A stretch of DNA of 64,000 bases from the NCBI RefSeq assembly GCF_048268085.1, contig NZ_JBLWWF010000022.1:5726-69725 (forward strand). Direction: 5' to 3'. Made by a program: the position numbers and the translations under genes. Positions 17,274 to 26,162 of the stretch are shown here, in pieces; positions within the stretch are counted from its first letter, which is position 1, and every line of letters starts with the position of its first letter. This stretch comes from Neptunicella sp048268085. Its GTDB lineage: Bacteria; Pseudomonadota; Gammaproteobacteria; Enterobacterales; Alteromonadaceae. The notes below the pieces were generated by a model. That model was not told where the DNA came from, did no database searches, and saw nothing but the letters and a program-made list of their open reading frames with translations.

Positions 17274-18272
17274 ATGTCAACCAGTATTATGGCTAAAGAG
17301 GCAGCCGAAGCCCCCTCTATTATCGCTAACCAGTTAGTCGGGAATCTTGATTTGTGCATGGCACTGGGTCAACAAATTCGTGATTTTGATCCGGCTTATG
17401 TCTATATGGTGGGTCGTGGTTCTTCCGATCACGCTGGCGTTTTTGCTAAATACCTGATCGAAATAGAAGCGAATTTACCGGTATGTGCTGCTGCACCTTC
17501 AGTAAACAGTATTTATGGCCAAACGCTGAACCTCAACAAAGCCCTGGTCATTGCGATTTCACAATCTGGGCGCAGCCCGGATATTCTGGCGCAAACCAAA
17601 GCAGCAAAAGACTCTGGTGCTTTTTGTGTGGCATTGGTTAACGATCAAAGCTCCCCTCTGGCTGAATTAGTGGATTTCGTATTACCTATCCGTGCCAATG
17701 AAGAAAAAGCGGTTGCCGCAACCAAAAGTTATTTAGCCACCTTAAGCGCTATTTTACAAATGGTAGCCTGCTGGAAACAGGACGATAAACTGTTAACCGC
17801 ACTTAATGATTTGCCAGCACAAATGCAACAAGCCGCTGAAGACGCCCCTCAGTTGACTCAAGCCTTTGTAGAACCACTGAAACATTGTGTGGTACTGGGT
17901 CGTGGTTTTGGTTATGCCATTTCCCGTGAAATAGCCTTAAAACTCAAAGAAGTGTGCAGTGTGCATGCCGAAGCATTTAGTAGTGCAGAGTTTTTACATG
18001 GGCCGGTCACCTTGGTTGAGAAAAAACTGGCGATTATTGATATTTCTGTTGAAGATGAATCTTATCCTTCACACCTTGAGCAGATAGAAGAAGTAAAACG
18101 TCGTGGCGCCGTGGTCGCTCGTTTAACTCACAACGACAAATCCATTCATCCACGTATTGCTGCGTTGACGATTTTACAGCGCTTCTATTTAGACATTGAG
18201 AAAATCGCTGTCGATATGGGGTTGGATCCTGATAGTCCAGCCGGTCTAAAAAAAGTGACTCAAACGGTTTAG
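17274..18272 (+). CDS. nagB: Glucosamine-6-phosphate deaminase, SIS-domain type (NagB-II)
   Basis: The 332-residue protein has two SIS (sugar isomerase) domains, with the phosphosugar-binding VGRGSSDHAG and ISQSGRSPD in the first and VLGRGFGYAISREIALKLKE in the second. This is the isomerase half of a GlmS-like enzyme without the glutaminase domain. It is the form called NagB-II, which replaces classical NagB in Shewanella and Alteromonadales. It converts glucosamine-6-phosphate to fructose-6-phosphate and ammonia. Its place between nagK and nagA supports this. Confidence 0.92.
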   Translation: MSTSIMAKEAAEAPSIIANQLVGNLDLCMALGQQIRDFDPAYVYMVGRGSSDHAGVFAKYLIEIEANLPVCAAAPSVNSIYGQTLNLNKALVIAISQSGRSPDILAQTKAAKDSGAFCVALVNDQSSPLAELVDFVLPIRANEEKAVAATKSYLATLSAILQMVACWKQDDKLLTALNDLPAQMQQAAEDAPQLTQAFVEPLKHCVVLGRGFGYAISREIALKLKEVCSVHAEAFSSAEFLHGPVTLVEKKLAIIDISVEDESYPSHLEQIEEVKRRGAVVARLTHNDKSIHPRIAALTILQRFYLDIEKIAVDMGLDPDSPAGLKKVTQTV

Positions 18273-18281
18273 GAATAACGC

Positions 18282-19421
18282 ATGTCCACCACCTACTTAG
18301 CCGAAACATTATTTAACGGCAACGAAATACTCAACAATGTCAGTATGACTGTTGAAAATGGCATCATTACTGCAATTGAAACCGGAAATAAGGCAACTGA
18401 CGGAGTGAAGTTAACCGGTTTGGTTAGCCCTGGTTTTGTTGATGTACAAGTCAATGGTGGTGGTGGTGTATTGTTTAATCAGGATCCGTCACTCCAGGCT
18501 TTACAAACCATGGTTCAAGGCCATGCGATATATGGCACCACTGCAATGTTGCCAACCTTAATTACCGATGAATTACCGGTCATTGAGCGGGCTGCCGACG
18601 CGATGGCCGAAGCCATTAGCCAAGGTACAGCCGGGATCATCGGTATCCATTTTGAAGGCCCACACTTAAGTGAGCCGAAGCGTGGTATTCATTCATCCAG
18701 TTTTATTCGCCCCATCAGTGATAAAGAATTAGCTCAATATTGCCGTCAGGATTTAGGCAAAGTCATTGTTACGGTCGCACCGGAAAATGTCCCCGCCGAT
18801 ATTATTGCCGAACTGGTAAAACAGGGTGTACACGTGTGTTTAGGTCATTCCAATGCCACCGCTGATGTAGTTGAAAAAGCCCTTCAGGCGGGTGCCACCG
18901 GCTTTACTCATTTATATAACGCCATGTCCCCCCTTACCAGCCGCGAGCCCGGAATGGTGGGCGTCGCCTTAAACGATAACAACAGTTATTGTGGATTAAT
19001 TGTTGATCATCATCATGTACACGCCACCAGTTGCCAACTGGCGATTAAAGCTAAAGGCTGGCAACGTATTATGTTAGTCACCGATGCGATGGCGCATGTT
19101 GGTTCAGATATTACCTCGCTACCTTATTTAGATACCGAAATTATTCGTGAAGGTGATAAGCTCGCTTTGCCCAACGGCACATTAGCGGGCTCGGCACTGG
19201 ATATGGCAACTGCGGTACGCAATACCCATCGAGATTTAGGGTTGCCCTTAATCGATAGCTTAAATATGGCATCAGCTACCCCAGCGACATTCCTTGGCCT
19301 TGAACAACAGTTAGGTAAGCTAGCTGTGGGTTACTCGGCTGACTTTGTCGTATTGGATAAAAGCCAACAGGTTCAATCTACCTGGATAAGTGGTAATAAG
19401 GTATTTGATGCTCACCAATAA
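18282..19421 (+). CDS. nagA: N-acetylglucosamine-6-phosphate deacetylase
   Basis: The 379-residue amidohydrolase removes the acetyl group from GlcNAc-6-phosphate. Family signatures are GFVDVQVNGGGG near residue 53, HFEGPHLS (a metal-ligand glutamate), LGHSNA and FTHLYNAMSP (metal-ligand histidines), and the catalytic aspartate in LVTDAM. An AGGAAT ribosome binding site precedes the ATG, nine bases after nagB. It is the third gene of the NagR-controlled operon. Confidence 0.96.
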   Translation: MSTTYLAETLFNGNEILNNVSMTVENGIITAIETGNKATDGVKLTGLVSPGFVDVQVNGGGGVLFNQDPSLQALQTMVQGHAIYGTTAMLPTLITDELPVIERAADAMAEAISQGTAGIIGIHFEGPHLSEPKRGIHSSSFIRPISDKELAQYCRQDLGKVIVTVAPENVPADIIAELVKQGVHVCLGHSNATADVVEKALQAGATGFTHLYNAMSPLTSREPGMVGVALNDNNSYCGLIVDHHHVHATSCQLAIKAKGWQRIMLVTDAMAHVGSDITSLPYLDTEIIREGDKLALPNGTLAGSALDMATAVRNTHRDLGLPLIDSLNMASATPATFLGLEQQLGKLAVGYSADFVVLDKSQQVQSTWISGNKVFDAHQ

Positions 19422-19457
19422 ACCCAATTCCAATAACAACAATTAAGGAATTAATTT

Positions 19458-20792
19458 ATGCAAGCAAGCTCTGTTCAGCCAAATCAAACCAGCCATAGTT
19501 TTGTGCCTATAGCCTTGATTGGATTACTGTTTTTTATTTTTGGTTTTATCACTTGGCTTAATGGTGCATTAATTCCATTTTTACAAATAGTCTGTGATTT
19601 AAGCCAAACCCAAGCATTACTGATTGCCAGTTCGTTCTATATTGCCTACACCGTTATGGCGCTGCCAATGGCCGCTATATTGGAACGTACCGGGTATAAG
19701 AACTCCATATCAATTGGCCTGGTGATGGTGGCCGCTGGCTTCTTGTTATTTATTCCAGCTGCAGAAACCCACTCCTTTGTATTATTCTTGCTTGCCCAGT
19801 TTGTGGTAGGCACCAGCCTGACATTACTACAAACCGCGGCTAATCCCTATATTGTTAAGATTGGGCCACAAGAAACCGCCGCCGTCCGTATTTTCATTAT
19901 GGGTTTGTTGAACAAAGGCGCGGGCGTATTGGCCCCATTATTTTTTGCGGCACTTGTGGTTGGTGATTTACAGCATGTCACTATGGCTTCAGTTAACGCA
20001 CTACCGGAAGCAGAAAAGCTGGCGCAAATTGATGAGTTGGCTAACGGATTAATCCTGCCATATATCTGCGGAGCAGTAGTTTGGTTGCTTGCTGCGGCGT
20101 TTATCAAAAAGTCCAATCTGCCCGAATTAGAGCTGGAACATGAAGTCTCAGAAGACACCGGCACCGAATTAGCCGCAGATAAAACCTCGGTCTTGCAGTT
20201 TCCGCATCTGATTTTAGGCGCGATAACGATATTCTTATATGTAGGCGCCGAAGTGATAGCGGGGGATACCATTGGCTTATTCGGCTCGCAATTAGGCGTC
20301 CCTAATGCCACTACCCTAACCTCCTTTACCATGGGCTTTATGCTGTTTGGTTATGCATTAGGCTTGGTATTAATTCCCCGCTTATTAAGCCAACAAACCG
20401 CTTTACTTTGGTCCGCCGCGTTAGGTGTCGTAATTTCGTTATTAATTGTGACGTCGGATCCAACTTCCACTGTCGTATCGGAAGTATTATGGGGCTGGTC
20501 AAGCATACAAATATTGCCTGATTTAGTTACCTATGTCGCGATGTTTGGTTTTGCCAATGCCGTAGTATGGCCTGCAGTATGGCCCTTAGCGCTGGATGGT
20601 TTAGGCAAACTGACCCCTAAAGGCTCTGCGCTGTTGATTATGGGTATTTCTGGTGGAGCACTTTTACCACTATTGTTTGGCGTATTGTCCGATCACTTCG
20701 GTGGCCAACATGGTTATCTCATGATGATCCCACTGTATCTGTTTATTCTGTTTTATGCTGCTAAAGGCCACAAAATCAAGACGTGGCGTTAA
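19458..20792 (+). CDS. nagP: N-acetylglucosamine MFS transporter (NagP, FucP family)
   Basis: The 444-residue inner-membrane protein has about 12 predicted membrane segments. It belongs to the FucP-like sugar/proton symporters: FGFITWLNGALIPFLQ in the first helix is a family hallmark, and LLQTAANPYI is also typical. In the nag operon of Alteromonadales and Shewanella this gene is NagP, which brings free GlcNAc into the cell, consistent with a cytosolic kinase rather than a PTS. A terminator follows at 20828. Confidence 0.93.
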   Translation: MQASSVQPNQTSHSFVPIALIGLLFFIFGFITWLNGALIPFLQIVCDLSQTQALLIASSFYIAYTVMALPMAAILERTGYKNSISIGLVMVAAGFLLFIPAAETHSFVLFLLAQFVVGTSLTLLQTAANPYIVKIGPQETAAVRIFIMGLLNKGAGVLAPLFFAALVVGDLQHVTMASVNALPEAEKLAQIDELANGLILPYICGAVVWLLAAAFIKKSNLPELELEHEVSEDTGTELAADKTSVLQFPHLILGAITIFLYVGAEVIAGDTIGLFGSQLGVPNATTLTSFTMGFMLFGYALGLVLIPRLLSQQTALLWSAALGVVISLLIVTSDPTSTVVSEVLWGWSSIQILPDLVTYVAMFGFANAVVWPAVWPLALDGLGKLTPKGSALLIMGISGGALLPLLFGVLSDHFGGQHGYLMMIPLYLFILFYAAKGHKIKTWR

Positions 20793-20827
20793 GCCTTTAA
20801 ACTGATCAAAACCATATCAAATAATCA

Positions 20828-20857
20828 GGGTAACAATCACCATTGTTGCCCTTTTTT
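20828..20857 (+). terminator. Terminator of the nagK-nagP operon
   Basis: A ten-base-pair stem GGGTAACAAT/ATTGTTGCCC (one G-T wobble) with a CACC loop is followed by six T residues. It lies 36 bp after the nagP stop. Confidence 0.88.
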
Positions 20858-21116
20858 ATTGGCCAAATAAAAAATCCATATTTCTCTGGCAACTCGATGT
20901 TTTTCTAGGTAATTTAATCATCTAAATAACTATTTTATAAGATTGATCAATGTCATTTGCTGTTCGCTCACACATTATTATTAAACTCTGGCTACTCAAT
21001 GTATGCAGCCAGATGATGTTGTGATCTGAACACAATCTGGTTGCGGAGTTCCGTGACCAGTGTCTATGAGCTCCGCAAATATTCCCCATTAAGTTGGGTT
21101 TGCCAAGGAGCACAAT
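20858..21116 (+). promoter_or_regulatory. Long structured leader region upstream of the EamA transporter
   Basis: The gene-free stretch from nagP to the EamA gene is 324 bp long. After the nagP terminator it holds an AT-rich part and then three consecutive inverted repeats. These are 21009-21040 (12-base arms with two mismatches), 21041-21078 (11-base arms with one G-T wobble) and 21085-21098 (CCCA/TGGG). AAGGAG at 21105-21110 precedes the start codon at 21117. The arrangement suggests a folded 5' leader that could regulate translation, but I do not recognise a known riboswitch class. Confidence 0.45.
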
Positions 21117-22019
21117 ATGTCTGCTGAAAAACAATATTCGTTTGTATCCGGATTATTACTGGCCTTAGCCGGTACATTTCTGTTTTCGATGAAACCGATC
21201 CTGATCAAGCAGGTTTATTTACTCGGTGTGGACAGCAGCCAATTGATTGCCCTGCGCATGTTGTTTGCTGCACCGTTTTATTTCCTAGTTGGCCTATTTT
21301 TATGGCGCAAACAACTCCACTTGAGACCGGTCTATCGTTCCAGTTTGGTCAACATATTAGGATTGGGCGTACTCGGCTATTACGTTGCCAGTTATCTGGA
21401 TTTAATGGCGTTACAATATATCAGTGCCCAATTAGAACGGGTGGTACTGTTCTGTTTTCCGACTATTGTGGTGTTGCTGTCCCGCTGGGTATTTAAAACT
21501 CCGATGCCACGCAATATCTGGTGGATACTGGGATTATCCTATGCCGGTATTTTACTGATTTTTGGCCACGATATGGCCACCATGGGTGAAGACGTGTTAC
21601 TCGGCACAATACTGGTGTTTATTGGTGCCATCAGCTTTGCCGTCTATACCCTGTGGAGTAAGCCATTAATTGGCAAAGTGGGTAGTCTGATGTTTACCTG
21701 CATCGCCATGTTATCGGCCAGTGTTGTCATTTTTATCCATTTCAGTTTGACTCATCCAATGGACGCATTGTTGGTGCAGCCCCACGCCTTGGTTTTAACC
21801 GCTACCATCGCCATTTTTTGTACCGTTATTCCTTCCTTTTTGGTGGCTGAAGCCATCAATCGCATGGGACCGGAACGTACCAGTGTCGTCGGTACCTGTG
21901 GGCCGGTCATTACGTCGATAGTGGCAGTATTCTGGTTGGGTGAAGCCTTTACCCTCTTTCACTTTGCCGGATTATCTATGGTAATGCTGGCCGTATGGTT
22001 GATGATTAAAAACCGCTAA
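21117..22019 (+). CDS. EamA/DMT-superfamily transporter
   Basis: The 300-residue inner-membrane protein has about ten membrane segments arranged as two EamA repeats (about 10-145 and 155-297). Each begins with the alternating hydrophobic pattern of drug/metabolite transporters, such as ALAGTFLFSMKPILIKQ. The substrate cannot be read from the sequence. AAGGAG six bases before the ATG fixes the start. It is followed 22 bp later by an MFS gene, so the two may form a transporter pair in one transcript. Confidence 0.88.
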   Translation: MSAEKQYSFVSGLLLALAGTFLFSMKPILIKQVYLLGVDSSQLIALRMLFAAPFYFLVGLFLWRKQLHLRPVYRSSLVNILGLGVLGYYVASYLDLMALQYISAQLERVVLFCFPTIVVLLSRWVFKTPMPRNIWWILGLSYAGILLIFGHDMATMGEDVLLGTILVFIGAISFAVYTLWSKPLIGKVGSLMFTCIAMLSASVVIFIHFSLTHPMDALLVQPHALVLTATIAIFCTVIPSFLVAEAINRMGPERTSVVGTCGPVITSIVAVFWLGEAFTLFHFAGLSMVMLAVWLMIKNR

Positions 22020-22041
22020 AACACAGGGAAGTAAAAAGGCG

Positions 22042-23277
22042 TTGAACAAGAATCTGTGGTTATTGTGGCAAGGTCAGCTTGTTAGCCAATTGGGCATGCA
22101 AGCCTATACCATGGCGATGATGTTCTGGTTAATGGATAATATCGGCTCATCAGCATGGATGAGTATTATTATGGCTTTATCCATGCTGCCCGGTTTGATA
22201 TTGAGCCCTTTGGCTGGCGTTTTGGCTGATAGTTGTAATCGTAAAACCATCATTATCATGGCGGATTTACTACGTGGTGGCGCGGTTTTATTGCTTACTA
22301 TCTGCGTATTTTTCTATGCAGATAATCATTTACTTGTTGTCAGTGCGTTCGCTGTAACAGGGGTGATTAACAGTAGTTGCAAAGCCTTTTTCCAACCCGC
22401 TATCAATGCGTTGATCCCTGATCTAGCGCATAAAATTCAACTAGCCAAAAGCATGGCATTCTTCGAGTCGTCCAATCAGGCCACATTAGTAGTCGGTCAG
22501 GTGTTAGGCGGGATACTCTATCACTTGTTAGGTGCGCCACTATTACTGTTAATTGACGCGATCAGTTATTTTTTGTCGGCTCTTAGTCAAAGTTTTATTG
22601 CGATTAGGTTTCAACCTCAAACAAAGCGCTCAGGGCAATTAAAACAACGTTATCACCAATTTTTGCAGCAACTGATAGAAGGGTATCAATATATCCAGTC
22701 TCAAACTGGCATGTGGCCAACATTAGTCTTTAGCGCCTCGGTGAACTTTTTTATTGCACCAGTGATGCTGATGCTACCATTTTATGTAAAAAATCAGCTT
22801 CATCAACAGGCCCAGTGGTATGGAATGTTATTAGCTGCGATGGCCATAGGCAGCATAATAGGTTATGGGTGTGCCGCCCATTTTCCCGTCAAAGCAAAGC
22901 ACCGTCCTTGGCTGATGTTATTCGCTATTATCGGGTTTGCTTTGATGACCCTACTACTCAGTTCGAGTCATTACGCGTTATTTTCTGCCACCGCATTATT
23001 AATCGGTGGTGTCGGGTTAGGTTTGTTTAATCTGAACAGTATGACTCTTTTCCAACTACAAACACCGGCTAAACTGCGGGGACGAGTGATGAGTTTATTG
23101 ATGACCGCATCCAGTGCCTTCTTGCCGTTGGGATTATTAGTTGGAGGCGGGTTAGGAAAGGCACTCAACAATGATCCCCAACCTATATACGCCTTTTGTG
23201 GCATCGGTATTATTTTGACCACTTTAACGGTGATGTTGTGTCGCTCCGCGAGACAATTCATGGCTGGTAAACACTGA
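22042..23277 (+). CDS. MFS transporter (MFS_3/EntS-like exporter)
   Basis: The 411-residue protein has about 12 membrane helices and the N-terminal pattern NKNLWLLWQGQLVSQLG, typical of the MFS_3 group that includes enterobactin exporters and macrolide-efflux proteins. LAGVLADSCNRKTIIIMADLLRG matches the conserved loop 2-3 motif. The substrate is unknown. No suitable ATG exists at the N terminus; the TTG at 22042 fits the family start, with AGGGAAG upstream. It probably shares a transcript with the EamA gene. Confidence 0.85.
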   Translation: MNKNLWLLWQGQLVSQLGMQAYTMAMMFWLMDNIGSSAWMSIIMALSMLPGLILSPLAGVLADSCNRKTIIIMADLLRGGAVLLLTICVFFYADNHLLVVSAFAVTGVINSSCKAFFQPAINALIPDLAHKIQLAKSMAFFESSNQATLVVGQVLGGILYHLLGAPLLLLIDAISYFLSALSQSFIAIRFQPQTKRSGQLKQRYHQFLQQLIEGYQYIQSQTGMWPTLVFSASVNFFIAPVMLMLPFYVKNQLHQQAQWYGMLLAAMAIGSIIGYGCAAHFPVKAKHRPWLMLFAIIGFALMTLLLSSSHYALFSATALLIGGVGLGLFNLNSMTLFQLQTPAKLRGRVMSLLMTASSAFLPLGLLVGGGLGKALNNDPQPIYAFCGIGIILTTLTVMLCRSARQFMAGKH

Positions 23278-23302
23278 CAAGTCTATATGGGCCGGAGCCG
23301 AT

Positions 23303-23470
23303 ATGGTCACCATTGAAAACTATAAGCATGAAAATGATGTAACTTATCTATGGTTACAGGATATTGATAGCGGCAAACCAGTGTCTGAAGTTAAAGCAAC
23401 CAAGGTATTAAGCAACTTTAACGTCAACGCACAAATCTACGATAGTCAATGTGCCAAAGGTACAGTTTAG
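23303..23470 (+). CDS. 55-codon ORF, possible macroglobulin-domain remnant
   Basis: A short frame starting at the ATG at 23303 is preceded by GGAG six bases upstream. The product contains TYLWLQDIDSGKPVSEVKAT. This resembles the DxxSGKPVxxAxV turn seen in macroglobulin-like domains of bacterial alpha-2-macroglobulins, but it is far too short to be one. It may be a small real protein, a gene fragment left by deletion, or chance. It lies between an MFS gene and the convergent recQ-type gene. Confidence 0.4.
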   Translation: MVTIENYKHENDVTYLWLQDIDSGKPVSEVKATKVLSNFNVNAQIYDSQCAKGTV

Positions 23471-23495
23471 TTTGAGAGCCTAAAAGAACCCGCAT

Positions 23496-25460
23496 TTAAT
23501 TAAGGAATGTTGGTTCTTTATTCTTTAATATGTGCTGCACCTGTTCGCGAATATCGGCATATCTGGCTTTTTCACATAAACCATATCCGGCTAATTGACG
23601 TACTTTATAGCGGGTAAAAAACGGTACGCTAATCCCCGCCAGAAAGCGGCAATATAATTCAATGGAGATAGGTTGCCCGGTTTTGCTGGCAACCTGTTTT
23701 TGAAACTCGTTAAGTGCCTCACCGATAACCGATTGTTCCGGCCACTGGAAGTGTTGCGAGGTAGATAATTTTGCAATTTGACCACGGCAGACTGAACAAT
23801 GACCACAATTTTCGGGACTGCGCTGATCATCGAAATACAGCGAGAGGTTGTGGCTTAAACAGCGATCCAGTTCGAAAAAACGCACTAGTGCTGCAATCCG
23901 TTTAATTTCCTTTTGTTCTTTTTCAATAAAGTGCTGATAAAGTTTTTCGGTTAAATTCGTTATCGCTAATTGTTCCTCATTAACCTGATAGACATCGGTA
24001 ATACGTTTGGTTTCCAGCACAATCAAATTTTTTTCCTGTAAATAATCCAGCGCCGCGACCACCCGTTTACGTTCAAACTGATACTGCTCGATTAAACTAT
24101 CGAAATTAAGCGTTCCCCAGACTTTTTTAAATTGGGTATGGGCAAAAATACAGCTTAAAAAGTCCTGACGATCCTGATCAAATAACGCCAGAATATCCGC
24201 CTGCGGTTGTAAAAATTTATATTTAAAATCGGCAAAGTAAGAATATAGTGGTTGAATAACACCGATTATTTCCAATTGCACGAGCAAGGTTTTCAACGGC
24301 AATTGGCGTACATTAGTGGTGTTGGATAATCCAACTAATTGGCATTCCCATTGGTTATTTTGGACGGTCTGTTTAATATCACTAATCACCGCAGCAATCC
24401 CCTCTTTTTCCGGGGTATCACCGTAAACGAAATTTTCTAATGTGGTTAATCCATCCAGATTTGCCAGTGTGATACAGTTTGATGCCTGACCATCCCGACC
24501 TGCCCGACCAATTTCCTGACTGTAATTTTCAATCGACTTGGGTAAGTCATAATGGATCACAAAACGAATATCGGCCTTATCAATCCCCATGCCAAACGCA
24601 ATCGTCGCCACTACAATCTGACTGCGGCCTTGCATAAAGTCTGCCTGGATCTGCTGTCGCGTAGGATCGTCTAAACCAGCATGATAAGCCACTGCGTTAA
24701 TGTTGTGCTGTTGTAGATAACGCGCCACTTGTTCAGCAGTTTGTTGCAAAGTGACATACACAATACCACTGCCAGTCTGCTGACTAACTTGTGTTAATAA
24801 TTGCGTATTCTTCTGACTTGATGGCACAGCAATGACCGACAAATCCAGATTACGACGATAAAATCCGGTTTGTACGATATGTTCTTCAGCAATATCAAAC
24901 CGTTGTGCCATATCACGCTTGACCATTTTGGTGGCGGTGGCGGTCAGCAATAATACCAGCGGAATGTTTAACGCTTGACGGTAGGCTGGCAACTTTAAAT
25001 AATCAGGTCGGAAGTTATGCCCCCACTCCGAAATACAATGAGCTTCATCCACGACCAACATGGATACCGGAACGGATTGAATAAATTGTCGAAAACGTTC
25101 ATTCTTAAATCTTTCCACCGAGACCATCAGCACCTTGAGACTGCCATTACGCACATCTGCCATGATCTGTTGGCTCTGTTCCAAGCTCAAGGTCGAATCG
25201 ATACTCGCGGCTTTAATGCCTTTTTCAGCCAAAAAACCAAGCTGATCTTGCATCAAGGCCAGTAACGGTGACACCACCAGAGTTAAGTGAGGCAGATGAA
25301 CCGCTGGAAGCTGATAGCATAAGGATTTTCCTGAGCCAGTGGGAAAAATAGCCAAACAAGAATTATTATTCATTAATTGCTGAATCGTTTGTTCTTGCCC
25401 CTCTCGAAACTGCTCAAAGCCAAAATGTTGCTGCAAAGAATTACGCAAATTAAGCGACAT
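23496..25460 (-). CDS. recQ: RecQ-family ATP-dependent DNA helicase
   Basis: The 3'-5' DNA helicase, about 654 residues long, acts in recombination and repair. Motif I is FPTGSGKSLCYQLPA, motif II is DEAHCISEWGHNFRPDY (the RecQ DEAH signature and aromatic loop), and motif VI is QEIGRAGRDG. A zinc-binding domain follows, with one cysteine and then CGHCSVC. The C terminus does not show a clear HRDC domain, so it may be a RecQ-like paralogue. Possible starts are ATGs at 25484, 25469 and 25460. I prefer 25460 because AAAGGG lies about nine bases ahead. Confidence 0.9.
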   Translation of the reverse strand: MSLNLRNSLQQHFGFEQFREGQEQTIQQLMNNNSCLAIFPTGSGKSLCYQLPAVHLPHLTLVVSPLLALMQDQLGFLAEKGIKAASIDSTLSLEQSQQIMADVRNGSLKVLMVSVERFKNERFRQFIQSVPVSMLVVDEAHCISEWGHNFRPDYLKLPAYRQALNIPLVLLLTATATKMVKRDMAQRFDIAEEHIVQTGFYRRNLDLSVIAVPSSQKNTQLLTQVSQQTGSGIVYVTLQQTAEQVARYLQQHNINAVAYHAGLDDPTRQQIQADFMQGRSQIVVATIAFGMGIDKADIRFVIHYDLPKSIENYSQEIGRAGRDGQASNCITLANLDGLTTLENFVYGDTPEKEGIAAVISDIKQTVQNNQWECQLVGLSNTTNVRQLPLKTLLVQLEIIGVIQPLYSYFADFKYKFLQPQADILALFDQDRQDFLSCIFAHTQFKKVWGTLNFDSLIEQYQFERKRVVAALDYLQEKNLIVLETKRITDVYQVNEEQLAITNLTEKLYQHFIEKEQKEIKRIAALVRFFELDRCLSHNLSLYFDDQRSPENCGHCSVCRGQIAKLSTSQHFQWPEQSVIGEALNEFQKQVASKTGQPISIELYCRFLAGISVPFFTRYKVRQLAGYGLCEKARYADIREQVQHILKNKEPTFLN

Positions 25461-25589
25461 AACCGACATCCCTTTCTGTGGCATTATTAATAATGACAGT
25501 AACTCATTGTAGACGCCGGAGAGATAAATGGATCGACAAGTTCAGACGGTTCCGGCTTTTGCCGGAACCTAAATACGGCAGGAAATGAT

Positions 25590-26156
25590 TTATTGCTTAA
25601 AGCGTAAGTTAAAGGTGACTGGAACCGTTAGCGTGATACTATCCAGACCAGCTAAGGATTTAAGTTTTTCAACACCTTCAGTCAAACCAAAATCGGCACT
25701 GCTAATCAATACGGGTTTAATACTAGTCACTTGAATCCCGCCATCAGCGAGGCCAGTAACGGTCACTGGTAATTTAAGGGATTGTTTCATCCCATGTAAA
25801 TCCAAATCAGCATCCAGGCTGGTCACTTGAGTTTCTCCTGCTGCTAAAGCCAGTAACTCTGCGCTGACGTTAGCTTTTACCGTCGCCATCGGAAATTTAT
25901 CCGCCGCAAATAAAAATTTAATCATCCGCTGATTACGAATATCAATGCCGGTATCGACCGAACTTAAATCTAACTCAACCACTGCATTACCCGCATCATC
26001 CAACTTGCCGGAAAGTGTTTTAATTTGGTGAATCTCTGTCACCTGAGCTTTTTTGGTGGATAAAAAATTCAAGGTGGATTGAGCCGGATCGAGCTGCCAG
26101 TCGGCTAATGTAGACGTTGAAACTAATAATGCTGAAACAAGACTAATAATTCTCAT
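25590..26156 (-). CDS. YceI family periplasmic protein
   Basis: The 188-residue protein has a signal peptide (cleaved near STLADW, residue 18). It matches YceI, a lipocalin-like beta-barrel that binds isoprenoid-type lipids in homologues. Visible features include the opening W-LDPAQSTLNFLSTK and DLHGMKQSLKLPVTV. It lies six bases downstream of cysQ in the apparent nudE-cysQ-yceI operon. Its specific role is unknown. Confidence 0.9.
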   Translation of the reverse strand: MRIISLVSALLVSTSTLADWQLDPAQSTLNFLSTKKAQVTEIHQIKTLSGKLDDAGNAVVELDLSSVDTGIDIRNQRMIKFLFAADKFPMATVKANVSAELLALAAGETQVTSLDADLDLHGMKQSLKLPVTVTGLADGGIQVTSIKPVLISSADFGLTEGVEKLKSLAGLDSITLTVPVTFNLRFKQ

Positions 26157-26162
26157 AATTCC

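Noticed and set aside
19847..20332. 161-codon frame on the minus strand inside nagP
   Set aside because: It is antisense to the transporter coding sequence, has no ribosome binding site and has a serine/threonine/asparagine-rich composition typical of an antisense shadow.
6568..20857. GlcNAc/chitin locus as a wholly new system
   Set aside because: The repressor, receptor, hexosaminidase, kinase, SIS-type deaminase, deacetylase and FucP-like permease follow the NagR pathway already described for Shewanella and Alteromonadales. Only the accessory trio remains unexplained.
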